Of a DNA stretch of 64,000 nucleotides, positions 9,184 through 17,043 are shown one piece after another (position 1 is the stretch's first letter; each line of letters begins with the position of its first letter). Below the pieces are notes generated by a model. It worked only from the letters and a program-made list of their open reading frames with translations. It made no database searches and was not told the origin of the DNA. A program made the position numbers and the translations under genes. This stretch comes from Bacteroidales bacterium (lineage in GTDB: Bacteria > Bacteroidota > Bacteroidia > Bacteroidales > UBA932), in assembly GCA_017398125.1 (NCBI GenBank), contig JAFQHE010000062.1, positions 1 to 64,000 of the forward strand, given 5' to 3'.

Positions 9184-9240
9184 AAAAGCAGAACAGCAAT
9201 CATGTTTGCACAGTAGCGCAACAGCAACAGGCCTCAGAAT

Positions 9241-9260
9241 ATCCCAATGTTGCATGGGAT
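9241..9260. repeat. Short perfect hairpin in the tsaE-namZ intergenic region
   Basis: ATCCCA (9241-9246) and TGGGAT (9255-9260) flank an 8-nt loop. No T-run follows. The rest of 9184-9280 shows no recognisable feature. Confidence 0.3.
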
Positions 9261-9280
9261 GAAAACAGTACAACCATATA

Positions 9281-9387
9281 AAGAGGGTGACCCAAAAGAG
9301 ATCCCCATGAATAGCAAACCCCTATTAGAGTGCTTTCTAATAGGGGTTATCCCTTTGATGAGAGACCTTTTGAATCAGTCTCTTCTT
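9281..9387 (+). repeat. Dispersed structured repeat, copy R1
   Basis: The inner stem is AACCCCTATTAGA (9317-9329), a 6-nt loop and TCTAATAGGGGTT (9336-9348), 13 bp and perfect. Imperfect outer arms are at 9281-9298 and 9367-9384, 15 of 18 positions pairing counting wobble, and the second arm is followed by T-rich sequence. The flank ATGAATAGCAAA (9307-9318) is shared with copies at 47024 and 49154. It sits between convergent tsaE and namZ and could serve as their terminator. A 31-codon reading frame begins at the conserved ATG but is probably incidental. Confidence 0.65.
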
Positions 9388-9409
9388 TATTGCAACCGCT
9401 AAAGATTGA

Positions 9410-10705
9410 CTACTCCTCCGGATAGAGCAGATAAGGTTTGCGCTGCTCCTTGAATTTTGCAACATCATCCTGCCACATTGCCTTGATCTCATCGGCAGAC
9501 TTACCCTCCTTGATCATCTTGCGCACATAATCACGACCTGTCTCCAGTTCAAACATCTTACGGAAGAAATGGTCATCAAGATTCAAATTATTGTAAGCGT
9601 CAATCACATACTCAAGGTTCACACCCTTTGCATTGATCTCCTCTATTGAAGGTTCATTCCTCAAATCCACTCCAAAGCACTCCTTATCCAATTGTGGCGG
9701 ATTCTTTGCCCCCGGAATGCTGCGAGGAATGAATGAGAAGTCATATCCTTTCATATTCGGATGGCCGTACATCTGGAAAGCCTTGTCGGTACCACGACCC
9801 AAACTGACCGGTGTTCCCTCAAAATAACAAGTTGACGGGTAGAGGTAGATTGAACGCATATCCGGCAAGTTCGGAGATGGCTTTATAGGCAATCTGTAGA
9901 GTTTTGCATGGGTATAGTTCTTGCATTTCACAACAGTAAGCTTGCACTCCATCTTATCTCTCAACCATCCCTCACCGTTTGCCATTGTAGCCAGCTCGCC
10001 AAGTGTCATACCATGCACAATCGGAATAGGAAGGCCGCCTACTCCAGATTTGTATTTCATATCAAGGATAGGGCCATCCACATAAAATCCGATCGGATTT
10101 GGACGATCCAATACAATGAACTCCTTGCCATCCTCTGCACAATTTGCCATCATATTGACCATTGTAACATAATATGTATAGAAACGCACACCCACATCCT
10201 GAAGATCAAATAGAAGCACATCAAATGAATCCATTGTCTCCTTTGAAGGTTTTTTCTCCTTTCCGTCATAGAGTGATCTGATTGGAACACCTGTCTTTTC
10301 GTCCACAGAGTTGCTTACATGCTCACCGGCATCTGCCTTTCCTCTGAATCCATGCTCAGGAGACATGATGCATGTAACGTTTATTCCCTTTGCTATCAAA
10401 GTATCAAGTATATGGACAGTAGGAGTGACCATACCTGTCTGGTTGGAGAGGATACATACCCTTTTCCCCTCCAACAAAGGAAGATACTCGTCAACACACT
10501 GTGCACCTGTAATAATATCTGTTGCATAATTGATCTTCTCCTCTCCAGGAAATGTAGCAATCTCATTTGTAGATGCAGCGGTATACTCAACTGTACCGTT
10601 CTTTGTTACATCAAGGGTACTCTTCACCTGACAGCGATTGTCAGAACAAGAAGCCAATGCAATAACAGCAGCTGCTATCAGAGTCAATAATGAGTGACTT
10701 TTCAT
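9410..10705 (-). CDS. DUF1343 protein, NamZ-like exo-beta-N-acetylmuramidase (lipoprotein)
   Basis: A 431-residue protein with a lipobox-type N-terminus (IALASC, Cys20), so it is probably membrane-anchored. The DUF1343 body is clear: CILSNQTGMVT, MSPEHGFRGKADAGE, VLLFDLQDVGVRFYTY, VLDRPNPIG and LPIPIVHGMT. Characterised NamZ proteins remove N-acetylmuramic acid from the non-reducing ends of peptidoglycan fragments. The E of SPEHGF and the D of DLQDVG are in the conserved active-site region. It is 33 nt downstream of waaA on the same strand, so the two probably form an operon. Other peptidoglycan-turnover genes occur in the window (22130, 40706, 41956). Confidence 0.88.
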   Translation of the reverse strand: MKSHSLLTLIAAAVIALASCSDNRCQVKSTLDVTKNGTVEYTAASTNEIATFPGEEKINYATDIITGAQCVDEYLPLLEGKRVCILSNQTGMVTPTVHILDTLIAKGINVTCIMSPEHGFRGKADAGEHVSNSVDEKTGVPIRSLYDGKEKKPSKETMDSFDVLLFDLQDVGVRFYTYYVTMVNMMANCAEDGKEFIVLDRPNPIGFYVDGPILDMKYKSGVGGLPIPIVHGMTLGELATMANGEGWLRDKMECKLTVVKCKNYTHAKLYRLPIKPSPNLPDMRSIYLYPSTCYFEGTPVSLGRGTDKAFQMYGHPNMKGYDFSFIPRSIPGAKNPPQLDKECFGVDLRNEPSIEEINAKGVNLEYVIDAYNNLNLDDHFFRKMFELETGRDYVRKMIKEGKSADEIKAMWQDDVAKFKEQRKPYLLYPEE

Positions 10706-10738
10706 AAGTTATCGATTTATCTGTTAATAATGTTATTT

Positions 10739-12028
10739 CTAATTCTTTTCAATTACAGAAACCACCTTTGAAGTGGCACCGAGGTTCTGTTTTACATAAT
10801 TGGAACATATCTCTCCCCTCTTCTGGAGTTCTGCCGGCACATTTGAGAGCGTGCTGAAGAGAGAGTAGAACTCAGTTGCACTCTTTATTGATCTGGCTCC
10901 GCCAAGTTCCAACAGATCAACAGCCTCCTTGAACTTCCTATAATTCGGTCCAAAAACTACAGGAAGACCATAAGTTGCGGCCTCTAGAATATTGTGGATC
11001 CCCACTCCAAAGCCACCTCCAATATAGGCCACCTTTCCATATTTATAGATTGAAGACAATATGCCTATACAATCAATGATGAGCACATTGGACTGCTGCA
11101 GCTTTTTGATCAGACTGTCGGGAAGAGATGAGAGATCATTACCCGCCGGCTCACCATATTGGGCATTGATTTCAGAGAACTTTATAACCTGATACCCCTC
11201 AAAGCTCCTGGCCACCGACTCTATTCTCTCTTTTCCAATCTCGTGTGGTGCTATTACAAGTTTGGTACGAGGAAAATTCTTGAGCACCTTTGCAATTATC
11301 TCCTCATCCGGAGCCCATGAACTTCCGGCCACCACAGTAAAGTGATCCTTGGCAAAGAGTTCTATATAAGGGAATTGGGCACTGCTATGCGTAATCTGAT
11401 ATACCCTGTCAAAACGGGTATCCCCACAAATTATGACATTATCCTTGATGCCTATACCCTCAAGTAACGATGCCGACTGGTTGTCCTGCACAAACAGTGT
11501 GGTATAATTGCACAGCATCTTTCTGAAAAAACCTCCATACGATTTGAAAAAGGCTTGGGAAGGGCGAAATATAGCTGCTATTATGTATGTTTCAATGTTT
11601 CTGGCTTTCAATTCATTAAGATAATTATACCAGAATTCATACTTTATAAAGATAGCCTTGACAGGTTTGACACAATCAAGAAATGCCCTCGCATTTGAAG
11701 TTGTATCAATGGGCAGATAGAAGACCCAATCTGCCAGATTGTAGTTTTTTCTCAATTCGTAACCGCTTGGAGAAAAGAATGTAAGAAATATCCTATATTG
11801 GCTCCTCTCCCTCTTGTACCACTCTATGATTGGACGGGCCTGCTCAAATTCCCCAACAGACGAGCAATGTACCCAAATGATGGGAGAACCTGGTACGACA
11901 GCCTTTCTGATACTATCCAACAATCCCTTCTGCCCCCTATTGAAGCGTCTTGCTTTGGGATTGAACAGACCGGCAACACCTGTTATGAACAGATAAGCCC
12001 TTATTGCGAAATTATATAACAGTCTCAA
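10739..12028 (-). CDS. waaA: 3-deoxy-D-manno-octulosonic acid (Kdo) transferase WaaA
   Basis: A 429-residue GT30 glycosyltransferase with an N-terminal membrane anchor (~residues 5-22). The N-domain motif is IIWVHCSSVGEFEQARPII, whose glutamate is the family's catalytic base. The C-domain GT-B nucleotide site includes VAGSSWAPDEE, IAPHEIGKERIE and GGGFGVGIHNILEAATYGLPVVFGP. WaaA transfers Kdo from CMP-Kdo to lipid A at the inner face of the inner membrane. No ATG is available near the conserved N-terminus; the frame opens with TTG at 12028, which gives the normal length. It is followed by the NamZ gene and divergent from mlaE. One exact TTCCCGACAG is at 11115-11124 (minus). Confidence 0.9.
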   Translation of the reverse strand: MRLLYNFAIRAYLFITGVAGLFNPKARRFNRGQKGLLDSIRKAVVPGSPIIWVHCSSVGEFEQARPIIEWYKRERSQYRIFLTFFSPSGYELRKNYNLADWVFYLPIDTTSNARAFLDCVKPVKAIFIKYEFWYNYLNELKARNIETYIIAAIFRPSQAFFKSYGGFFRKMLCNYTTLFVQDNQSASLLEGIGIKDNVIICGDTRFDRVYQITHSSAQFPYIELFAKDHFTVVAGSSWAPDEEIIAKVLKNFPRTKLVIAPHEIGKERIESVARSFEGYQVIKFSEINAQYGEPAGNDLSSLPDSLIKKLQQSNVLIIDCIGILSSIYKYGKVAYIGGGFGVGIHNILEAATYGLPVVFGPNYRKFKEAVDLLELGGARSIKSATEFYSLFSTLSNVPAELQKRGEICSNYVKQNLGATSKVVSVIEKN

Positions 12029-12135
12029 AATATTCCTAATTCAGCGGAGAAACATAAATATCAAGCGAATTTAATTAAATTAAATAATATATTAAAATAT
12101 AAATTTTGCTTACCTTGCGAAAAATTTCAAAATGT

Positions 12136-12876
12136 ATGAAACAAACTCTGCAGCTTATTGGAGAATACTATATTCTGATGACACGGGTCTTTCAGAAACC
12201 GGACAAATGGAGAATATTTTGGAAGCAGTATGTCAATGAGGCTCACAAACTCATAATTGATTCAATTCCAATAGTAAGTATCATATCTGTATTTATTGGA
12301 GGTGTGCTTGTCATACAAACTGCCAACAACATGGACAATCCTTTCATTCCCAAAATGTATATTGGCTACATGACACGCGAGTGTCTGGCACTTGAGTTCT
12401 GTTCAACAATGGTAGCACTCATTCTTGCCGGAAAAATAGGATCAAACATCGCATCTGAAATAGGCAGTATGAGAATTACAGAACAAATTGATGCAATGGA
12501 GATTATGGGTGTAAATTCAGCCAACTACCTTATCCTTCCCAAGATTGTGTCGTCTGTTACGCTCAGCCCATTTCTCATGTTGTTGAGCTTCTTTCTCGGA
12601 CTTATTGGAGGAGGAATCATAGTATATACTACAGGGCTTGTATTGCCGTCACAATATATCGAGGGTCTGCAATTTGCATTTAAGGTTGAGTATATCTACT
12701 ACAGCCTGACCAAGATGGCAGTTTTCGGCTACATAATAACCTCCGTATCATCCTTCTACGGTTATTATGCAACCGGAGGCTCACTTGGCGTGGGACGCTC
12801 AAGCACCAAGGCCATTGTTATCAGCAGCGGCCTTATTCTTGTATTCAACCTTGCACTAACCCAAATTATGCTTTAA
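12136..12876 (+). CDS. mlaE: MlaE-family ABC transporter permease
   Basis: A 246-residue membrane protein of the MlaE/DUF140 family with five to six hydrophobic segments. Typical motifs are the central ALILAGKIGSNIASEIGSM and TEQIDAMEIMGVN, the coupling helix toward the ATPase. MlaE is the permease of the retrograde phospholipid transport system that maintains outer membrane asymmetry. The ATG at 12136 gives MKQTLQLIGEYY, matching the family; an upstream TTG at 12106 would add ten unsupported residues. mlaF begins 2 nt after the stop. The substrate-binding MCE protein (MlaD) is not adjacent. Confidence 0.9.
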   Translation: MKQTLQLIGEYYILMTRVFQKPDKWRIFWKQYVNEAHKLIIDSIPIVSIISVFIGGVLVIQTANNMDNPFIPKMYIGYMTRECLALEFCSTMVALILAGKIGSNIASEIGSMRITEQIDAMEIMGVNSANYLILPKIVSSVTLSPFLMLLSFFLGLIGGGIIVYTTGLVLPSQYIEGLQFAFKVEYIYYSLTKMAVFGYIITSVSSFYGYYATGGSLGVGRSSTKAIVISSGLILVFNLALTQIML

Positions 12877-12878
12877 CA

Positions 12879-13631
12879 ATGATTACTGTTAAAAATCTAT
12901 ATAAGGAATTTGACAACAGATATGTCCTTGAAGACATATCCCTTACATACAATCCCGGACAATGCTCTCTCATCATCGGAGCAAGCGGATCAGGCAAAAC
13001 TGTACTTTTGAAGAGTATTGTAGGCCTGCACACTCCGGAAAAAGGGGAGATCTGGTATGATGACAAGCTGTTTACCCAGATGGAACTGAAGCAGAAAAAG
13101 GAGCTCAGAAAAGAGATCGGAATGCTCTTTCAGGGAAGTGCCCTTTTTGATTTTGCGACTGTTGAAGAGAACGTTATGTTTCCTATGGATTTCTTTACAG
13201 ATTGGAGCAAGGAGCAGAAACTCGAGCGCGCGAACTTCTGTCTGAAGAGGGTGAACCTTGAAAATGCCAACAAGAAGATGCCTTCAGAGTTGAGTGGCGG
13301 CATGCAGAAGAGAGTTGGTATTGCACGCGCCATAGCTCTCAATCCAAAATACCTTTTCTGTGATGAGCCTAACTCCGGTCTGGATCCAACTACATCAATA
13401 CTTATTGACCGGCTTATTCAGGAAATAACCCAAGAGTATAAAATTACAACCATCATCAACACCCATGACATGAACTCAGTTATGGAGATTGGAGACAAGA
13501 TTGGATTCATATATAAAGGACATAAGCTTTGGGAGGGTAACAACCAGGAGATTCTCCACTCAGATTGCAAGGAATTGAACGATTTTGTCTTTGCATCAAA
13601 GATGGCCCAGCAACTCAAAAGCTACATTTAA
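12879..13631 (+). CDS. mlaF: MlaF-family ABC transporter ATP-binding protein
   Basis: A 250-residue ABC ATPase with Walker A GASGSGKT (~residues 34-41), signature LSGGMQKR, Walker B YLFCDEPNSGLDP (as in Ttg2A/MlaF) and an H-loop in NTHDM. It powers the MlaE permease. Only 2 nt separate the mlaE stop from this ATG, so the two are tightly coupled. The next gene is convergent, 30 nt away, and no recognisable terminator lies between. No MCE-domain gene follows, unlike many mla loci. Confidence 0.92.
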   Translation: MITVKNLYKEFDNRYVLEDISLTYNPGQCSLIIGASGSGKTVLLKSIVGLHTPEKGEIWYDDKLFTQMELKQKKELRKEIGMLFQGSALFDFATVEENVMFPMDFFTDWSKEQKLERANFCLKRVNLENANKKMPSELSGGMQKRVGIARAIALNPKYLFCDEPNSGLDPTTSILIDRLIQEITQEYKITTIINTHDMNSVMEIGDKIGFIYKGHKLWEGNNQEILHSDCKELNDFVFASKMAQQLKSYI

Positions 13632-13661
13632 CAGCAGGGCCATACCAATTGCCGGCTTCAG

Positions 13662-14993
13662 CTACTGTCTGCCGTTATTGAGGTGGAACCTCAAGCCAAT
13701 CTCAGCCTTAACCTGCAACGGCTGATCTGTTCTTATGCTTGCAGGCATTTCGGAATTGAAATAGTATACAAGATTGGGTTCTAAATATATACCCATCTGA
13801 GGGATGAATTTATACTCCATACCGAAACCGATGTTGCCCGAATACTGTATTCCACCCATATCGCCATCAAGTTCATATACTGCAGTATCATAGCTGCTTA
13901 GTTTGTATGATGCACTGATCCCCTTCTCAAAACTACCGCCAAGATTGGCATACAGGTAAAAGTTACTTTTATCTATAAGTCTGAAATATAGATTTATAGG
14001 AACGCCTACATAATGCAGATGCTGCTTTAATCTATAATATTTTTTATTTATCAGAGCCTCATATTTACTCTTAAGAAGTGTATAATTAACACCTACACCC
14101 ACCGAGAGAAGGGAGTTCAATCTCACTTGAGCCTGCAAACCAAAATTGATAGGCAGTGAATATTGTGTCTTTGAAATCTGCTCAACACTATGTACCCCAT
14201 TGGCCACCAGACTGCCCATTGACATATAATTCAAATACTGCGGAGATATTGCAGCACCACTGCTTGAGATAAAATTTGAAGCAACAGCCAAAGTATATGC
14301 CCTTCTGCCACTCTTATGCACCTCCTCCATATAGTCCCTTGCCACTGCTCTTTTGGCATGCCCGACTGCACTTTTGCCCTCATCCGCTACATTCTCCTGT
14401 CTTGCCATATATGCAGTACTATCCTCATCCTGCGCCTCAACTACATAGACCTTCTCCTCCTCAATTTTTTCTGCGGCCGGGCTCTCTGATCCAACTGCCG
14501 GTGCAGGCCTTACAGCTTCACCAACACTCTGCGCCGGAGATGACTTGTCAGCAACACTCTCCCCAACTACAGCCACCATCTTCCCGACAGATTCCACACA
14601 AATTCCGTCAATAATGCCATTTTCGTCATCAACAGCATTTTGCCCATCTGCGACATCACTCATACCGTCAGGTTCCGCATTATGAACAGTTTGAACACTA
14701 TATTCTGTTTTTGAAGCGAGCTGCGAAGATTCCTGCTCCAACACTGTCACTTCTCCCCTTTCAGGCCATAATAACAAGGCTATAAGCAATATGGCAGCAA
14801 TAGAGGCTCCATAATAGAGCACCTTGCGCCAGCTCCAATGAACTCCACCGCCCTTTTCGGCAGAGAGAGGAACTGCAGCCCCTGCTGAAGAGTCCAGACT
14901 CTTCTCAATGGCAGCCCACAAACCGGTATCCACCGGAGTCTCCAACCCGGCCAGCTTATCCCTGAAAATTTTATCTATATCGTTTTCTTTCAT
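13662..14993 (-). CDS. Anti-sigma-like / outer membrane beta-barrel fusion protein
   Basis: A 443-residue protein in three parts. Residues 1-55 are a cytoplasmic region beginning MKENDIDKIFRDKLAG, as in proteins paired with ECF sigma factors. A single membrane helix follows at ~58-76. Residues ~80-230 are an acidic, Val/Ala/Glu-rich, low-complexity linker that could span the periplasm. Residues ~230-443 are a PorT-like beta-barrel (OMP_b-brl type) with alternating aromatic strands, ending in GLRFHL. It starts 4 nt after the ECF sigma gene, so they are co-expressed. The likely role is to hold the sigma factor and release it on an envelope signal. The barrel call rests on composition and strand pattern; the anti-sigma role is inferred mainly from context. 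Confidence 0.65.
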   Translation of the reverse strand: MKENDIDKIFRDKLAGLETPVDTGLWAAIEKSLDSSAGAAVPLSAEKGGGVHWSWRKVLYYGASIAAILLIALLLWPERGEVTVLEQESSQLASKTEYSVQTVHNAEPDGMSDVADGQNAVDDENGIIDGICVESVGKMVAVVGESVADKSSPAQSVGEAVRPAPAVGSESPAAEKIEEEKVYVVEAQDEDSTAYMARQENVADEGKSAVGHAKRAVARDYMEEVHKSGRRAYTLAVASNFISSSGAAISPQYLNYMSMGSLVANGVHSVEQISKTQYSLPINFGLQAQVRLNSLLSVGVGVNYTLLKSKYEALINKKYYRLKQHLHYVGVPINLYFRLIDKSNFYLYANLGGSFEKGISASYKLSSYDTAVYELDGDMGGIQYSGNIGFGMEYKFIPQMGIYLEPNLVYYFNSEMPASIRTDQPLQVKAEIGLRFHLNNGRQ

Positions 14994-14997
14994 TATA

Positions 14998-15546
14998 CTA
15001 TTCCATTTCGTGCAGTCTCTCCTGCAACCATATCCTGCCCCTGCTCAATTGAGACCTTGAACCACCCTCAGTTATATTCAGCTCCTTTGCAATTTCACTA
15101 TGCGTATAGCCCTCTATCGCATACATATTGAATATGGTTCTGAATCCCACAGGCATTCTGCACACAAGCTTCATAAGTCTCTCCGCCTCCATCTTTTCAA
15201 TGACAGACGGTGATACTGTGATGTCTGCAGCCGCCTCCCCAATCTCTTCAGAGTATTTCAACACATCTGATTTCCTGAGGTGCATAAGTGCCGTATTTAT
15301 GAATATTCTCCTCGCCCATCCCTCAAAGGAGCCCTCTCCCTTGTAAGTTTCAAGTTTTGAAAAAAGTACAACAAAACCATCGTGAAGAATATCCTTTGCT
15401 GTCTCCCTGTTGCCAACATAACGCATACATAAAGAATACATACGGGGAGCCAGCTTCCCGTACAACTCTTTTTGGGCCAGTCTGCTGTTTTTCAAGCACT
15501 CTTTAACCAATGGCCCATATATGTCATTACATTGTTGATTCTGCAC
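14998..15546 (-). CDS. ECF RNA polymerase sigma factor (sigma-70 family)
   Basis: A 182-residue sigma factor with region 2 (MYSLCMRYVGNRETAKDILHDGFVVLFSKL, then GSFEGWARRIFINTALMHLRK) and region 4 (MPVGFRTIFNMYAIEGYTHSEIAKELNITEGGSRSQLSRGR, a helix-turn-helix). This two-domain layout is the ECF class. The frame starts with GTG at 15546; no in-frame ATG gives a better N-terminus. It lies directly upstream of its probable anti-sigma/barrel partner and divergent from nhaD. The regulon cannot be read here; autoregulation would be usual. Confidence 0.9.
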   Translation of the reverse strand: MQNQQCNDIYGPLVKECLKNSRLAQKELYGKLAPRMYSLCMRYVGNRETAKDILHDGFVVLFSKLETYKGEGSFEGWARRIFINTALMHLRKSDVLKYSEEIGEAAADITVSPSVIEKMEAERLMKLVCRMPVGFRTIFNMYAIEGYTHSEIAKELNITEGGSRSQLSRGRIWLQERLHEME

Positions 15547-15586
15547 TTCAAATCACATTTATAAAGATGCAAAAATAGCAATAAAA

Positions 15587-15620
15587 GTTGCAACAATAAA
15601 AAAAAATTAAAGTATTTTTG
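15587..15620 (+). promoter_or_regulatory. Putative nhaD promoter
   Basis: -33 GTTG at 15587-15590, a 22-nt spacer and -7 TATTTTTG at 15613-15620, 35 nt before the ATG. The spacer is slightly longer than the 19-21 nt of the other promoters. On the minus strand TATTTTTG also occurs at 15570-15577, a possible -7 for the divergent sigma gene. Confidence 0.5.
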
Positions 15621-15621
15621 T

Positions 15622-15639
15622 GGTTTAAGTTTTTAAACC
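15622..15639 (+). repeat. Inverted repeat in the nhaD leader
   Basis: GGTTTAA (15622-15628), loop GTTT, TTAAACC (15633-15639). It lies at the expected transcription start, between the -7 box and the ATG, and could be an operator or an mRNA hairpin. Confidence 0.35.
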
Positions 15640-15655
15640 TAAAATATTGTAAACT

Positions 15656-17032
15656 ATGTTTTTTTACTACCTGATGCCCGCAGTCTTCATACTTGGCATC
15701 CTGGCAATTGCATTTGAAGATATCATAAAAGTAAATAAGGCTGCTACAGCCATTGGCATGTCCATTTTGATGTGGGCAATATTCCTTATTGATTCTGTAG
15801 GAATCTTTTCAACACACCAGCCTGTAAATCTTGAACCGTTTCTGAAGGGTTTTCCTGAATTTGCAAAACTACCTGTCAGCGAGCTTGCATACAAGTTCAT
15901 AGAGTTCCGCATGATTGACTCTTTGGGAGATGTTGCAACAACCCTCTTCTTTGTTTTGGGTTCAATGGCCATCATTGACATTGTTGACAGCCATGGCGGA
16001 TTCAGCGTAATAAGCTCCGCAATAAAGACCAATGCTCCACGCAAGCTTTTGTGGATCATGGCATTCATCTCTTTCATCATGGCTGCAATATTGGGAGACC
16101 TTGCTACTGTAATTGTACTTATAGCCATAGCCAGAAAACTTGTACCTGAACGCAATACCCGTCTGCTGTTTGCTGGCATGATTATTATCTCTGCCAATGC
16201 CGGAGGCTGCTGGTCTCCAATTGGTGACGTTACCACACTTATTCTGTGGACTGGCGGCAATCTCACTGTGGGGCATCAGGTAACACATCTGTTCATTCCG
16301 GCAGCGGCAATGATGATGGTTCCTCTTATTACTACAACTTTCATGTTGCCAAAAAATGCCACATTAGCACAACCGGCCGCAGAAGAGAGCGGTGCATACA
16401 GCAAAATAAGTCCTAAATTCCGCAAGAGGATCCTGATTGTCGGACTCTCTTCTCTTGTTTTGATTCCTGTACTCCAGATGCTCATACAACTGCCTCCATT
16501 TATGGGTGTACTTCTAGGACTTGTTGCTCTCTGGATCATGACAGACCGCCGCTATGTCGGCACTGATGATGAAGAGCTCCAGAATTTGCGTGTTAACCGC
16601 GTGCTTGCACGTGTAGATATAAGCACTGTCTTTTTCTTTTTGGGTATCCTGATGTCTGTGCAGGCTCTGAATGCCACAGGCTTCCTCACTGAGATTGGAG
16701 AGTTCCTGAACAAAACTTTCAGCAATGCCAACCACATAGCCATGGTATTTGGAGTCCTCTCTTCATTCCTTGACAATGTGGCACTTGTATCTGCAACAAT
16801 AGGAATGTATCCTTTGGCCGCGACAGGCGACTTCATGGCAAACAGTTCATTCTGGACACTTTTGGCATATAGCGGTGTGTGCGGAGGCAGCATACTTATC
16901 ATAGGCTCTGCAGCCGGTGTTACAGCTATGGGTATGGAGAAAATATCGTTCGGCTACTACTTCAAGAGGTTTACCCCAGCGGTTATGGCCGGATTCTTGC
17001 TTGGAATTGCAGTATTTGTATTGCTATTTTAA
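15656..17032 (+). CDS. nhaD: NhaD-type Na+/H+ antiporter
   Basis: A 458-residue membrane protein of the ArsB/NhaD superfamily with about twelve membrane segments. Diagnostic stretches are MAAILGDLATVIVLIAIARK, NAGGCWSPIGDVTTLILW and SFLDNVALVSATIGMYP, which hold the buried Asp, Thr and Asn residues typical of NhaD. It exports Na+ or Li+ in exchange for protons at the inner membrane, giving salt and alkaline pH tolerance. It is divergent from the ECF sigma gene and is followed after 11 nt by a TPR gene that may be co-transcribed. Confidence 0.9.
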   Translation: MFFYYLMPAVFILGILAIAFEDIIKVNKAATAIGMSILMWAIFLIDSVGIFSTHQPVNLEPFLKGFPEFAKLPVSELAYKFIEFRMIDSLGDVATTLFFVLGSMAIIDIVDSHGGFSVISSAIKTNAPRKLLWIMAFISFIMAAILGDLATVIVLIAIARKLVPERNTRLLFAGMIIISANAGGCWSPIGDVTTLILWTGGNLTVGHQVTHLFIPAAAMMMVPLITTTFMLPKNATLAQPAAEESGAYSKISPKFRKRILIVGLSSLVLIPVLQMLIQLPPFMGVLLGLVALWIMTDRRYVGTDDEELQNLRVNRVLARVDISTVFFFLGILMSVQALNATGFLTEIGEFLNKTFSNANHIAMVFGVLSSFLDNVALVSATIGMYPLAATGDFMANSSFWTLLAYSGVCGGSILIIGSAAGVTAMGMEKISFGYYFKRFTPAVMAGFLLGIAVFVLLF

Positions 17033-17043
17033 AAGTATTTGAC

